Positions 16,611-28,215 of a DNA stretch of 64,000 bases are shown piece by piece (within the stretch, counting starts at the first letter, position 1; the number at the start of each line of letters is the position of its first letter). The notes under the pieces are model-generated. The model worked only from the letters and a program-made list of their open reading frames with translations, had not been told where the DNA came from and ran no database searches. Made by a program: the position numbers and the translations under genes. This DNA comes from Sphingomonas turrisvirgatae. Its GTDB lineage: Bacteria; Pseudomonadota; Alphaproteobacteria; Sphingomonadales; Sphingomonadaceae. The stretch covers positions 98,260-162,259 of the forward strand of contig NZ_MDDS01000075.1 in assembly GCF_001721295.1 (NCBI RefSeq), read 5' to 3'.

Positions 16611-18710
16611 ATGATCGACAAGGCTGGGCTTCAGGTCGCGGACAATCTCGCCGACTTCATCGAAACGCAGGCGCTGCCCGGCACTGGCATCGATCCCGCC
16701 GCCTTCTGGCGCGGCGCGGCCGACATCTTCGCCCGCTTCGCCCCCCGCAACGCACAGCTTCTCGCCACGCGCGACGATCTTCAGGCGCGGATCGACGCCT
16801 GGCACCAGGCCCGCGCCGGCCAGCCCATCGACGCGGGCGAGTATCAGGCGTTCCTGCGGGACATCGGCTATCTCGTCCCCGAACCCGCGCCGTTCGAAGT
16901 GACCTCCGCCAATGTCGACCCGGAAATCGCCACCACCGCCGGGCCGCAGCTCGTCGTCCCGGTCCTCAATGCTCGCTTCCTCCTGAACGCCGCCAATGCG
17001 CGCTGGGGCAGCCTGTACGACGCGCTCTACGGCACCGACGCCATCCCGGGCGCCCCGACTGGCAACGGCTATGACCCCGCGCGCGGCGCGCAGGTCATCG
17101 CCTGGGCCAAGGCGTTCCTCGACCGCGCCGCCCCGCTCGCCAGCGGCAGCTGGGCCGAATTGACCAGCGAACCCACCCTCGCCGACCCGTCGCAACTCGT
17201 CGCCCGCAACGGCGACAACCTCCTGCTGCGCCATAACGGCCTGCACATCGAACTCGTCATCGACCGGGCGCACCCGATCGGCAGCAGCGACTCGATCGGC
17301 CTGGCCGACGTGATCCTCGAAGCGGCGCTCTCGACCATCGTCGACCTTGAGGATTCGCTCGCGGCGGTCGACGCCGATGACAAGGTTGCCGCCTATGCCA
17401 ACTGGCTCGGGCTAATGAAGGGCGACCTCACCGCCAGCTTCGACAAGCGCGGCAGGACGCTCACCCGCGCGTTGGAGGAAGACCGCCACTACACCGCCAC
17501 AGACGGCACCCCCTTCACCTTGCCCGGCCGAAGCGTGTTGATGGTACGCAATGTCGGCCACCTGATGACCACACCCGCGATCCGCCTGCCTGACGGCGCC
17601 GAGGCCCCCGAAGGCATAATGGACGGCATCGTCACCAGCTTGATCGCGCTTCACGACCTCCGGGGCAACGGCCGCTTCAGCAACAGCCGCACCGGCTCGG
17701 TCTATATCGTCAAGCCCAAGATGCACGGCCCCGACGAAGCCGCCTTCACTAACGACCTGTTCGACGCCATCGAGGATCTGCTCGCCCTCGATCGCCATAC
17801 GCTGAAGGTCGGCGTGATGGACGAGGAGCGCCGCACCTCGGCCAACCTCGCCGCCTGCATCCACGCCGTGCGCCACCGCGTGATGTTCATCAACACCGGC
17901 TTCCTCGATCGCACCGGGGACGAGATGCACACGGCGATGCGCGCCGGCGCGATGCTGCGCAAGGGCGACATGAAAAACGCCGACTGGATCAAGTCGTACG
18001 AGGCGCGCAACGTCGCCATCGGCCTCGCCTGCGGCCTGGATGGCAAGGCGCAGATCGGCAAGGGTATGTGGGCCGCCCCGGATCGCATGGCCGACATGCT
18101 GGAACAGAAGGTCGGCCATGTGCAGACCGGTGCCAACACCGCCTGGGTCCCCTCACCCACCGCCGCCGTGCTGCACGCCACCCACTATCACGGCGTCGAC
18201 GCCTTTGCCCGCCGTCAGGACGTCGCACCCGCCAACGCCGCCTCGCTCGACGCGCTGCTCAGCATCCCGCTGGCGAACGGCCGGAACTGGAGCGCGCAGG
18301 AGATCCGCGACGAACTCGACAACAATGCCCAGGGGATCCTCGGCTATGTCGTGCGCTGGATCGACCAGGGCGTCGGCTGCTCGAAAGTGCCCGACATCCA
18401 CGATATCGGCCTCATGGAAGACCGTGCGACGCTGCGCATCAGTTCGCAGCACATGGCCAACTGGCTGCTCCACGGCGTCACCACGGCGCAAGAGATCGAC
18501 GCGGCGTTCGAGCGCATGGCGGCCAAGGTCGATGCGCAGAACGCAGGCGATTTGCTCTACCAGCCGATGGCCGGCAACCCCGACAGCCTCGCCTATCAAG
18601 CCGCCCGCGCACTGGTGTTCGAAGGGCTTGAGCAGCCGAACGGCTACACCGAACCGCTGCTGCACGCCTGGCGGTTGAAGGCGAAGGCGCGGGCGTTGGA
18701 GAGCGTTTAG
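16611..18710 (+). CDS. glcB: Malate synthase G
   Basis: This 699-residue enzyme condenses glyoxylate with acetyl-CoA to malate in the glyoxylate pathway, in the cytosol. Length and domain order fit isoform G. Recognisable segments are [19 protein letters not shown] [15 protein letters not shown], the Mg/glyoxylate-binding region [22 protein letters not shown] [43 protein letters not shown] and [14 protein letters not shown]. No isocitrate lyase gene lies beside it in this window. It is divergent from a LysR regulator. Confidence 0.95.
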   Translation: MIDKAGLQVADNLADFIETQALPGTGIDPAAFWRGAADIFARFAPRNAQLLATRDDLQARIDAWHQARAGQPIDAGEYQAFLRDIGYLVPEPAPFEVTSANVDPEIATTAGPQLVVPVLNARFLLNAANARWGSLYDALYGTDAIPGAPTGNGYDPARGAQVIAWAKAFLDRAAPLASGSWAELTSEPTLADPSQLVARNGDNLLLRHNGLHIELVIDRAHPIGSSDSIGLADVILEAALSTIVDLEDSLAAVDADDKVAAYANWLGLMKGDLTASFDKRGRTLTRALEEDRHYTATDGTPFTLPGRSVLMVRNVGHLMTTPAIRLPDGAEAPEGIMDGIVTSLIALHDLRGNGRFSNSRTGSVYIVKPKMHGPDEAAFTNDLFDAIEDLLALDRHTLKVGVMDEERRTSANLAACIHAVRHRVMFINTGFLDRTGDEMHTAMRAGAMLRKGDMKNADWIKSYEARNVAIGLACGLDGKAQIGKGMWAAPDRMADMLEQKVGHVQTGANTAWVPSPTAAVLHATHYHGVDAFARRQDVAPANAASLDALLSIPLANGRNWSAQEIRDELDNNAQGILGYVVRWIDQGVGCSKVPDIHDIGLMEDRATLRISSQHMANWLLHGVTTAQEIDAAFERMAAKVDAQNAGDLLYQPMAGNPDSLAYQAARALVFEGLEQPNGYTEPLLHAWRLKAKARALESV

Positions 18711-18720
18711 AAGAAGGTCG

Positions 18721-18963
18721 TTTCACGCAAAGGCGCGAAGGGCGCAAAGAAGTAAGAGATTTTCACGCAGAGACGCGGAGAGCGCAGAGATGTGGCCCGC
18801 CGCGTTAGCGGCATCCATTCATGCAACGGCTAAGCTTGTCGCGACGCTAGTTAAAAGAGTGAGCGTTGCGCACCGGATACAGCATCTCTGCGTCCTCCGC
18901 GTCTCTGCGTGAACCAGCTACTTCTTTCTTCTTCGCGCCTTAGCGCCTTTGCGCGAACCATTT
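18721..18963. repeat. Nested inverted-repeat element downstream of glcB
   Basis: Two related repeat pairs are nested. The outer arms are 18721-18749 (starting TTTCACGCAAAGGCGCGAAG) and 18931-18963 (reverse complement starting GAAATGGTTCGCGCAAAGG). The inner arms are 18761-18791 (TTTCACGCAGAGACGCGGAG...) and 18883-18915. The core (18792-18882) has no gene. The outer arms match the repeats that flank the GxxExxY gene at 32948-33396, so this looks like a gene-less relative, or two insertions one inside the other. It fills the gap between glcB and pyrG. Confidence 0.75.
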
Positions 18964-18987
18964 CTTCTTCACGCCGGGCGCAAAACC

Positions 18988-20631
18988 TCACACCAGCCGC
19001 GAATGCTTCACCGCCGCCTCGATGAAGCTCGCGAACAGCGGGTGCGGGTCGAACGGCTTGGACTTCAGCTCCGGATGGAACTGCACGCCGATGAACCACG
19101 GATGGTCCGGCCGTTCGACGATCTCGGGCAGCAGCCCGTCGGGCGACATGCCGGTGAACATGAGGCCGCCCTGCTCCAGCGCCTCGCGATACGACCCGTT
19201 CACCTCGTAACGATGACGGTGCCGTTCGCTGATCTCGCCCGAGCCATAGATCGCCGAAACCTGGCTGTTCCCGGCCAGCCTCGCGTCATAGGCGCCCAGC
19301 CGCATCGTGCCGCCCAGGTCGCCGCCTTCCTCGCGCGTCTGGATGCCCTCTTCGCTCATCCATTCGGTGATGATGCCGACCACCGGCTCGCTCGTCGGCC
19401 CGAATTCGGTAGAGGACGCCTCACCGATCCCAGCCGTGTTCCGCGCGCCCTCGATGCACGCCATCTGCATGCCAAGGCAGATGCCGAAGAACGGCACATT
19501 CCGCTCGCGGGCAAAGCGCACCGACGCGATCTTGCCCTCGCTGCCGCGCTCGCCGAACCCGCCCGGCACCAGAATGCCGTGCATCGGCTCGAGCGTCGCG
19601 GCGATCTCCGCCTCGTCCTTCTCGAACAATTCGGCGTCCAGCCATTCGAGGTTGACCTTCACCTTGTTGGCGATGCCGCCATGCACCAGCGCTTCCTGCA
19701 GCGACTTGTACGCGTCCGGCAGGCCGACATATTTGCCGACCACGCCGATCGTCACCTCGCCCTCCGGGTTGAACAGCCGCTCGGTAATCTCGCTCCAGCG
19801 GCTAAGGTCGGGGTCCGCGCCCGGCTCGATCCCGAACGCGCGCAGCACTTCGCGGTCCAGCCCCTCGGCATGATATTGCATCGGCACGGCATAGATGCTC
19901 CGGGCATCCAGCGCCGGAATCACCGCGCTCGCCGGCACGTTACAGAATTGCGCGATCTTGGCTCGCTCGCCGGCCGGCAGCGGCTTTTCCGCGCGGCACA
20001 CCAGCACGTCCGGCGCCACGCCCAGCGAGGCCAGTTCGCGCACGCTGTGCTGAGTCGGCTTGGTCTTCAATTCGCCTGCCGCGGCGATGTACGGCACCAG
20101 CGTCACGTGCACGCTGATCGACCGGCCCCGGCCCAACTCGTTCTTCAACTGGCGGATCGCCTCGATGAACGGCAGCGATTCGATGTCGCCCACCGTCCCG
20201 CCGATCTCGCACAGCACGAAATCCAGACCCTCGGTCTCGGCCTGCGCGAAATCCTTGATCGCGTCGGTCACGTGCGGGATGACCTGAACCGTCGCGCCCA
20301 GATAATCGCCACGCCGCTCGCGCTCGATGATCGTCTTGTAGATGCGGCCGGACGTGATGTTGTCCGACTGGCGCGACGCGACGCCGGTAAAGCGTTCGTA
20401 ATGGCCCAGATCCAGGTCCGTCTCCGCCCCGTCGTCGGTCACATAGACTTCGCCATGCTGATACGGGCTCATCGTGCCCGGATCGACGTTCAGATAGGGG
20501 TCGAACTTGCGGATGCGCACCTTGTACCCGCGCGCCTGCAACAGCGCGGCGAGGCTGGCGGCCATCAGGCCCTTGCCAAGCGAGGAGACCACGCCGCCGG
20601 TGATGAAAATATACCGCGTCATGGGAGTCAC
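18988..20631 (-). CDS. pyrG: CTP synthase
   Basis: The 547-residue enzyme makes CTP from UTP, ATP and glutamine. The N-terminal synthetase domain begins [29 protein letters not shown], the family's P-loop signature. The C-terminal glutamine amidotransferase domain has the nucleophile Cys in [14 protein letters not shown] and the His/Glu pair near [17 protein letters not shown]. Length is typical. It follows secG on the same strand after 75 bases. Confidence 0.97.
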   Translation of the reverse strand: MTPMTRYIFITGGVVSSLGKGLMAASLAALLQARGYKVRIRKFDPYLNVDPGTMSPYQHGEVYVTDDGAETDLDLGHYERFTGVASRQSDNITSGRIYKTIIERERRGDYLGATVQVIPHVTDAIKDFAQAETEGLDFVLCEIGGTVGDIESLPFIEAIRQLKNELGRGRSISVHVTLVPYIAAAGELKTKPTQHSVRELASLGVAPDVLVCRAEKPLPAGERAKIAQFCNVPASAVIPALDARSIYAVPMQYHAEGLDREVLRAFGIEPGADPDLSRWSEITERLFNPEGEVTIGVVGKYVGLPDAYKSLQEALVHGGIANKVKVNLEWLDAELFEKDEAEIAATLEPMHGILVPGGFGERGSEGKIASVRFARERNVPFFGICLGMQMACIEGARNTAGIGEASSTEFGPTSEPVVGIITEWMSEEGIQTREEGGDLGGTMRLGAYDARLAGNSQVSAIYGSGEISERHRHRYEVNGSYREALEQGGLMFTGMSPDGLLPEIVERPDHPWFIGVQFHPELKSKPFDPHPLFASFIEAAVKHSRLV

Positions 20632-20706
20632 CGCTTATCCTCTATGCACAAGTTGGGGCAAGCGCCCGACTCCGGACGCCGCCAAATTAAATGATCGGTG
20701 TCGCCG

Positions 20707-21069
20707 TTAGTTGGCGAGCGGGACGGCGCTGTTGTCGGCCGGCGCTGCCGGAACGCCGGTCGGCTGCGTGGCCGGCAGCGGGCCGCTCGCCGGCACGCTC
20801 TGCGTCGGCGTGGTCGCGCGGCTGGTGTCGATCTCGTCACCGCCGCGCGTCGCCGCGATCACGGCCAGCGTGATGCTCATCGCGATGAACAGGCCGGCCA
20901 GCACGGCGGTCGCACGCGTCAGCAGATTCGCCGCGCCGCGCGCCGACATCAACCCCGACGGGCTGCCCCCGGTGGTCAGGCCGCCGCCTTCCGACTTCTG
21001 CATCAGGATCACCGTCACCAGCAGCGCGGCGATGATGGCATGGACGACGAGGAGGAAGGTGAACAGCAT
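20707..21069 (-). CDS. secG: Preprotein translocase subunit SecG
   Basis: This 120-residue inner-membrane protein has two hydrophobic helices (MLFTFLLVVHAIIAALLVTVILMQ and ANLLTRATAVLAGLFIAMSITLAVIAA) joined by KSEGGGLTTGGSPSGLMSARG, the SecG hallmark. It is part of the SecYEG protein export channel. The C-terminal tail is Ala/Pro/Thr-rich and variable. The upstream in-frame extension to 21222 is not coding-like. The 251 bases upstream (21070-21320) hold the divergent promoters but no gene. Confidence 0.93.
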   Translation of the reverse strand: MLFTFLLVVHAIIAALLVTVILMQKSEGGGLTTGGSPSGLMSARGAANLLTRATAVLAGLFIAMSITLAVIAATRGGDEIDTSRATTPTQSVPASGPLPATQPTGVPAAPADNSAVPLAN

Positions 21070-21320
21070 GTCGGTCTTTCGCGGGAAAGCGGCGACATAG
21101 GGGAGCGGCGCGCAAGGATCAACCGGGTGATGCTGCATCACGCCGCCCTGCGTCCGATGCGCCGTCCGTCGCCGCGCGGGCCTGAACCGGCTCGGGCCTG
21201 CATCGTCACCTTGGCGCAACATTTCGCCAAGCGCCTGAAACTCGTTGCCTATCGGGACGTTAATGTCCCCGAAAGCCCCGCTTCTTGCGGAACTGCAACC
21301 AAAAACGCGAGTGCCGTGCG

Positions 21321-21680
21321 ATGAACGCGATGAGCGACCATTCGCTGTACAACTGGAAGTCGACGCTGATCGACTATGTCCGGTCGGGCGAGCCGGACCT
21401 TACCAACCGCCAGATGGCGCTCATGCTGCTGGTCTATCTCGATTCGGGACCGCACACGGTACGCGGGCTGGCGAAGGCGCTGAATGTCTCGAAACCGGTC
21501 GTGACGCGCGCCTTGAACAGATTGGGCAGCCTCGGCTATCTGCGCCGCCAGCGCGACGACACCGACAAACGCAACATCTTCGTCGCGCGCACATCGGAAG
21601 GGGCGGAGTTTCTTGCAGAATTCGGACAATTCGTCACCGGCGAACTCGGCGCAGGCCACGCGGTCCGGGGCGCCGCGTAG
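21321..21680 (+). CDS. MarR-type winged-helix regulator
   Basis: The 119-residue protein has a compact winged helix-turn-helix: NRQMALMLLVYLDSGPHTVRGLAKALNVSKPVVTRALNRLGSLGYLRRQRDDTDKRNIFVARTSEG. This fits MarR family DNA-binding regulators, with the wing at RDDTDKRN. ATG 21321 is chosen over an upstream non-ATG extension. The next gene overlaps its end in a different frame. The target and ligand are unknown. Confidence 0.85.
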   Translation: MNAMSDHSLYNWKSTLIDYVRSGEPDLTNRQMALMLLVYLDSGPHTVRGLAKALNVSKPVVTRALNRLGSLGYLRRQRDDTDKRNIFVARTSEGAEFLAEFGQFVTGELGAGHAVRGAA

Positions 21681-21990
21681 CCGATTCGCGCTGACCGGGC
21701 GATCGGTGCGGATCGATCCGCGCAACGATGCGGCCCGTCGCGACCTGGCCGATGTCCGCCTCGCCGACCGCGTGTTCGCGCCGCATTATGCCGCGCCGGT
21801 CGATTATGTTCTGGCCGCCCCCGCCCCGCTGCTTGAAAGCCGTGGGACCGACGCCGCACCATTGGCCCAGCTTGACACGGGCGATCGCTTCGAAGTGCTC
21901 GAACTGTCCGCAGGCATCGCCTGGGGCCGGGCGCCCGCGCTTGGTCTGGTGGGCTATGTCGCGGCGGATCGGTTGAAGCCGCTGTCATGA
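21613..21990 (+). CDS. SH3-domain protein related to NlpC/P60 peptidase N-termini
   Basis: Up to 125 residues. FALTGRSVRIDPRNDAARRDL, then ADVRLADRVFAPHYAAP and the SH3-like GDRFEVLELSAGIAWGRAPALGLVGYVAAD, look like the N-terminal part of sphingomonad C40 peptidases. However, the frame stops right after the first SH3-like domain, so the peptidase is missing. The start is uncertain: TTG 21613 follows GGAG but overlaps the MarR gene by 68 bases, and GTG 21706 gives a shorter product. Its stop overlaps argC (ATGA). Confidence 0.6.
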   Translation: MQNSDNSSPANSAQATRSGAPRSRFALTGRSVRIDPRNDAARRDLADVRLADRVFAPHYAAPVDYVLAAPAPLLESRGTDAAPLAQLDTGDRFEVLELSAGIAWGRAPALGLVGYVAADRLKPLS

Positions 21991-22931
21991 CCATCACCGT
22001 TTTCATCGACGGCGCCGCCGGGACGACTGGCCTCGAAATCGCCGACCGGCTCGCCGGGCGGGCCGAGATCGAGCTGATCGCGCTCGCCGACGAGGATCGC
22101 AAGAACGCGAAGAAGCGCGCTCAAGCGCTCAACGCTGCCGATTTCGTGATCCTCTGCTTGCCCGACGACGCCGCGCGCGAGGCGGTCGAGCTGACCACCA
22201 ACCCCGCCACTCGCATCATCGACGCCTCGACGGCGCATCGCATTGCCGACGGCTGGACCTATGGCTTTGCCGAGCTTGAGCCATCGCAGGCTGCGGCGAT
22301 CCACGACGCACGGCTGGTCAGCAACCCCGGCTGCTGGCCGACCGGATTCCTCGCGCTCGTCCGCCCGCTGGTCCGCGCGGGCCTTATCCCGCCCGACTGG
22401 CCGCTATCGGCCAGCGGCGCGTCGGGATATTCGGGCGGGGGCAAGGCGATGATCTCCGAGTTCGAAAACGCCAGCGACGCCGGTGGCACCGACACCGCCT
22501 TCCGCGCCTATGGCCTTGGCCTTGAACACAAGCATCTGCCCGAAATGCAGAAGCACGCGCGCATCGAACACGCGCCGATCTTCCAACCCGCCGTCGCACG
22601 CGCTTATCGCGGCATGCTGATCGAAGTGCCGCTCGCGCTCCACGCCCTACCGCGCAAGCCGTCGGTCCAGGCGATCGAGGCAGCGCTGGCCGACGCCTAT
22701 CGCGATTCTCCCGTGGTCTATGTCCTGCCCACAGAAGGCGTGGCGGCGCTGACCGTCGAGGAAGTCGCCGGCACCGATCGCATGCACCTGCGCGTGTTCG
22801 GCAACCCGGAACGCGGCCACGCCCGCCTCGTCGCGACGCTCGACAATCTGGGCAAGGGCGCCGGCGGCGCGGCGGTGCAGAACCTCAACATCATGGCCGG
22901 GCTCGACCAGACCGCAGGCCTGGTGCTTTAG
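21987..22931 (+). CDS. argC: N-acetyl-gamma-glutamyl-phosphate reductase
   Basis: This 314-residue NADP-dependent enzyme carries out the third step of arginine biosynthesis. It is of the shorter type 2 class. An N-terminal Rossmann motif (IDGAAGTTGLEIADRL) is followed by the catalytic Cys116 in SNPGCWPTG and by the helix SGASGYSGGGKAMI. The active-site His region is HKHLPEMQKHA. The start overlaps the upstream stop by four bases. Confidence 0.95.
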   Translation: MTITVFIDGAAGTTGLEIADRLAGRAEIELIALADEDRKNAKKRAQALNAADFVILCLPDDAAREAVELTTNPATRIIDASTAHRIADGWTYGFAELEPSQAAAIHDARLVSNPGCWPTGFLALVRPLVRAGLIPPDWPLSASGASGYSGGGKAMISEFENASDAGGTDTAFRAYGLGLEHKHLPEMQKHARIEHAPIFQPAVARAYRGMLIEVPLALHALPRKPSVQAIEAALADAYRDSPVVYVLPTEGVAALTVEEVAGTDRMHLRVFGNPERGHARLVATLDNLGKGAGGAAVQNLNIMAGLDQTAGLVL

Positions 22932-23004
22932 GCTCGAAAAGCCAAAGCGCGCTTGCCCTGCGACGATCGGCCGCTAGGGATCGGCCACGTTCAACGGAGG
23001 CACG

Positions 23005-24462
23005 ATGCGGGATCCATTCGGCAAATTGCTGCTTTTCGGCGCGACCGGCGACCTGGCGCAGCGCATGTTGCTGCCCTCGCTCTACGGCCTGCACGCCGAT
23101 GCGCTTTTGTCGCCGGGTCTGACGATCACTGGCACGGCGCGGTCAAGCTTGTCCGATGCCGAATATCGCGACTTTGCCGCAAAGGCGCTGGCCACGCACC
23201 TGCCCGAAGATCGCAAGGACGAGGCGAGGATTGCGAGCTTTCTCGATCGTCTGCAATATCAGCCGCTCGATGCGTCGAAGACCGACGGCTTTGGTGCGCT
23301 CGCGGAAAAGCTCGGCGACATTTCCGATGGCCTCGCCATCTTCCTCTCGACCGCGCCCAGCCTGTTCGAACCGACCATTCAGGGTCTCGCCTCGGCTGGC
23401 CTTGCCGGCGACAATGTCCGCATCGGCCTTGAAAAGCCACTCGGCTTCGACCTTGCCTCAAGCTGCGAGATCAACGACGCCGTCGCCGCCGTCTTCCCCG
23501 AAAACCGCACCTTCCGCATCGATCACTATCTGGGCAAGGAAACCGTCCAGAACATCCTCGCGCTGCGCTTCGGCAATTCGCTGTTCGAGCCGGTGTGGAA
23601 CGCGACCGGCATCGATCATGTCCAGATCACGGTCAGCGAAACCGTCGGGCTGGAAGGCCGCGCCGGCTATTATGACGATGTCGGCGCGCTGCGCGACATG
23701 GTGCAGAACCATATCCTCCAGCTGCTCGCGCTGATCGCGATGGAGCCGCCCGCCCGCTTCGACGGCACGTCGATCCGCGACGAAAAGGTGAAGGTGCTGC
23801 GCTCGCTGCGGCCCATCGTCGGGAAGGACGCCGCCAACCTCACCGTTACGGGCCAATATACCGGCGGCGCGTCGAGCGGAAAGATCGTGGCGGGCTATGC
23901 CGAGGAGCTGGAAAAGCCCTCGCGCACCGAAACCTTCGTCGCGATCAAGGCGCATGTCGACAATTGGCGCTGGCAGGGCATCCCCTTCTATCTGCGCACC
24001 GGCAAGCGCATGACCGAGCGCCGGTCCGAGATCGTCGTTCAGTTCAAGCCGGTGCCGCATTCGATCTTCGCCGAGCGCGGCGGGGTGCTGCAATCCAACA
24101 CCCTCATCATCCGCATCCAGCCTGAGGAATATGTCCGCCTGCTAGTGATGGCCAAGGAGCCGGGCCTCGACCGGGAAGGCGTGCGGCTGCGCGAAGTGCC
24201 GCTGAACTTGAGCCTCGACCATGAATTTGCCAGCACTCGCCGGCGCATCGCCTATGAACGCCTGTTGCTGGATTTGCTGGAGGGCGATCCTACCTTGTTC
24301 GTGCGGCGTGACGAGGTGGAGGCGCAATGGCACTGGATCGACGCAATCCGCGCCGGCTGGGACGCCGCGGACGTCAAGCCAAAGCCCTATGCCGCGGGCA
24401 CCTGGGGCCCGTCCGCTGCCGCCGGACTGACCGAACGCGACGGTGTAACGTGGAACGAGTAA
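23005..24462 (+). CDS. zwf: Glucose-6-phosphate 1-dehydrogenase
   Basis: First gene of an Entner-Doudoroff operon. The 485-residue enzyme oxidises glucose-6-phosphate to 6-phosphogluconolactone. The NADP fold is FGATGDLAQRM near residue 12. The active-site signature IDHYLGKE carries His174 and Lys178. GGAGG lies just before ATG 23005. It is followed by pgl after 42 bases. Confidence 0.97.
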   Translation: MRDPFGKLLLFGATGDLAQRMLLPSLYGLHADALLSPGLTITGTARSSLSDAEYRDFAAKALATHLPEDRKDEARIASFLDRLQYQPLDASKTDGFGALAEKLGDISDGLAIFLSTAPSLFEPTIQGLASAGLAGDNVRIGLEKPLGFDLASSCEINDAVAAVFPENRTFRIDHYLGKETVQNILALRFGNSLFEPVWNATGIDHVQITVSETVGLEGRAGYYDDVGALRDMVQNHILQLLALIAMEPPARFDGTSIRDEKVKVLRSLRPIVGKDAANLTVTGQYTGGASSGKIVAGYAEELEKPSRTETFVAIKAHVDNWRWQGIPFYLRTGKRMTERRSEIVVQFKPVPHSIFAERGGVLQSNTLIIRIQPEEYVRLLVMAKEPGLDREGVRLREVPLNLSLDHEFASTRRRIAYERLLLDLLEGDPTLFVRRDEVEAQWHWIDAIRAGWDAADVKPKPYAAGTWGPSAAAGLTERDGVTWNE

Positions 24463-24504
24463 GCGCGCTCGGGCGCTGACCGATATCCCAAGACAAGCGA
24501 GTGA

Positions 24505-25215
24505 ATGATGGCCGAAGAAATCGAATGGTGGGACTATGAAGACGCCGAGGAATGGGCCGAAGCGCTCGCCGGCGACATCGGCTTCATCATCGAAAGCGCG
24601 ATCGACGCGCGTGGCGGCGCGGTGATCGCGCTGCCCGGCGGCACCACGCCGGCGCCGATCTATGCCAAGCTCGCCAGTGCCAAGTTGGACTGGAAGCGCG
24701 TGACGATCGTCCCGACCGATGACCGGCTGGTCCCGCTCGGCGACCCGCTGTCCAACGTCACCGCGCTGGGCAAGACCTTCATTCCCAAGGGCGCGCGCGT
24801 CATCCCGCTGATCAGCGACAAGGCGGAGGACTATAAGGCCGCCGGCCGCGCCGCGGACGCACGGCTTCAGGACCTGCACTGGCCGCTCGACCTCGTCCTG
24901 CTCGGCATGGGCGCGGACGGCCACACCGCCTCGATCTTCCCCGGCCCCGATTATGACGAGGCGCTCGCCGGCCCCAAGGAGCGCCGCGCGCTCGGCGTCA
25001 TGCCCGATCCCCTGCCCAAGGAAGCACCCCTCGCCCGCGTGACCCTCTCCGCCGCCGCCATAGCGAACGCCAAGTCGCTGATGATCGCGATCACCGGCGC
25101 GGAAAAGCGCAAGGTGCTGGAAAAGGCCGCCGAACAAGGCCCCTCGTCCAGCCACCCGATCGGCCGCGTACTGGCCGAGACCGACCTGCCGGTCGATATC
25201 CACTGGCACGAATGA
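24505..25215 (+). CDS. pgl: 6-phosphogluconolactonase
   Basis: The 236-residue enzyme hydrolyses 6-phosphogluconolactone to 6-phosphogluconate. It belongs to the NagB/RpiA/DevB fold; seen are ALPGGTTPAPIYAKL, the phosphate-binding VTIVPTDDRLVP and LVLLGMGADGHTASIFPG. Two ATGs (24505, 24508) are adjacent. It sits between zwf and edd in pathway order. Confidence 0.95.
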   Translation: MMAEEIEWWDYEDAEEWAEALAGDIGFIIESAIDARGGAVIALPGGTTPAPIYAKLASAKLDWKRVTIVPTDDRLVPLGDPLSNVTALGKTFIPKGARVIPLISDKAEDYKAAGRAADARLQDLHWPLDLVLLGMGADGHTASIFPGPDYDEALAGPKERRALGVMPDPLPKEAPLARVTLSAAAIANAKSLMIAITGAEKRKVLEKAAEQGPSSSHPIGRVLAETDLPVDIHWHE

Positions 25216-25221
25216 CCAACC

Positions 25222-25287
25222 TTCTTTCCCTCTCCCACCGGGAGAGGGAGGGAGCCGCGCAGCGGCGGAAGGGTGAGGGCGACAACA
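25222..25287. repeat. Intergenic repeat, CCCTCTCCC/GGGAGAGGG family
   Basis: This palindromic intergenic unit begins CCCTCTCCCACCGGGAGAGG and ends GGGTGAGGGCGACAA. Related units occur at 32046-32172 (two, inverted) and 37749-37806. It lies between pgl and edd inside the operon. Confidence 0.7.
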
Positions 25288-25306
25288 TGAGAATGCAGGG
25301 CCGCGT

Positions 25307-27127
<1,821 letters not shown>

Positions 27128-27145
27128 ACGGCCGCGCCCAACAGC

Positions 27146-27185
27146 CGTCATCCCGGCGAAAGCCGGGATCTCGGGCGGCTCCATC
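27146..27185. repeat. Interspersed [12 protein letters not shown] repeat
   Basis: CGTCATCCCGGCGAAAGCCG is followed by GGATCTCGGGCGGCTCC. The core CCCGGCgaaaGCCGGG is a hairpin. When read in frame such repeats give IPAFAGMT. Other copies are at 28820-28897, 29241-29329 and inside mutL. It lies in the edd-glk gap. Confidence 0.8.
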
Positions 27186-27240
27186 GTCGCGCTTGCGGCA
27201 CCAGATCGCGGCGTTCGCCGGATGACGGGCTAGAGGTCGA

Positions 27241-28215
27241 ATGGAAGTCGTCGCAGTCGATATCGGGGGCACGCACGCCCGCTTCGCCATCGCCACGGTC
27301 GAGGCTGGCCGCGTCGTCGCGCTCGGCGAGCCGGTCACGCAAAAGACCGCCGAACACTCCAGCCTGCAACTGGCATGGCAGGCCTTTGCGGAAATCGCCG
27401 ACCGTCCCCTGCCTCGTGCCGCCGCCATCGCCGTCGCTTCGCCGGTGAATGACGAGCTGATCAAGCTCACCAACAATCCCTGGATCATCCGCCCGCTGCT
27501 GGTGAAGGAGCGGCTGCAAGTCGACGCCTTCACCATCGTCAACGATTTCGGCGCGGTCGGCCATGCCGTCGGCCAATTGCCCGACAGCGACTTCGTCCAT
27601 CTCTGCGGCCCCGACACGCCCTTCCCGCAAAAAGGCTCGATCACCGTCTGCGGCCCCGGCACGGGCCTCGGCGTCGCGCAGGTGTTCCGCCCCGGCCCGG
27701 GCGCCGGCTATCACGTCATCCAGACCGAGGGCGGGCATATCGACTTCGCCCCGCATGACGAGATCGAGGATCGCCTGGTCCGCCACCTTCGCCCCAGCTA
27801 CACCCGCGTCTCGGCCGAGCGCATCGTCGCCGGACCCGGCATCGTCGGCATCTACGAAACGCTTGCCGAGATCGAGGGGCGCTCGGTTGCCCGCCTCGAC
27901 GACAGGGCGATCTGGACCCTGGCGCTGGAGGGCAAGGACGCGCTCGCCGCCGCCGCGCTCGACCGCTTCTGCCTCGCCCTCGGCTCGGTCGCGGGCGATC
28001 TCGCACTCGCACACGGTCCGACCGGCGTGGTCATTGCCGGTGGCCTCGGCCTGCGGCTCAAGGATCGCTTGCTCGACTCGGGCTTCGGTCAGCGCTTCAT
28101 TGCCAAGGGCCGCTTCCAGTCGCTAATGGCCGGCATTCCGGTCAAACTCATCACGCATCCGCAACCAGGCCTTTACGGCGCCGCGGCCGCTTTCGCGCAG
28201 GAGCATGTACAATGA
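27241..28215 (+). CDS. glk: Glucokinase
   Basis: The 324-residue enzyme phosphorylates glucose with ATP, feeding the pathway encoded around it. It starts with the phosphate-1 motif VVAVDIGGTHARFA-type MEVVAVDIGGTHARFA. NDFGAVGHAV, CGPGTGLGVAQV and the glucose-binding EGGHIDFAPHDEIE follow, all characteristic of the bacterial Glk family. Its stop overlaps the start of eda by four bases. Confidence 0.95.
   Translation: MEVVAVDIGGTHARFAIATVEAGRVVALGEPVTQKTAEHSSLQLAWQAFAEIADRPLPRAAAIAVASPVNDELIKLTNNPWIIRPLLVKERLQVDAFTIVNDFGAVGHAVGQLPDSDFVHLCGPDTPFPQKGSITVCGPGTGLGVAQVFRPGPGAGYHVIQTEGGHIDFAPHDEIEDRLVRHLRPSYTRVSAERIVAGPGIVGIYETLAEIEGRSVARLDDRAIWTLALEGKDALAAAALDRFCLALGSVAGDLALAHGPTGVVIAGGLGLRLKDRLLDSGFGQRFIAKGRFQSLMAGIPVKLITHPQPGLYGAAAAFAQEHVQ

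Noticed and set aside
18949..20694. 581-codon plus-strand frame opposite pyrG
   Set aside because: Antisense shadow; composition is typical of complement frames and pyrG is certain.
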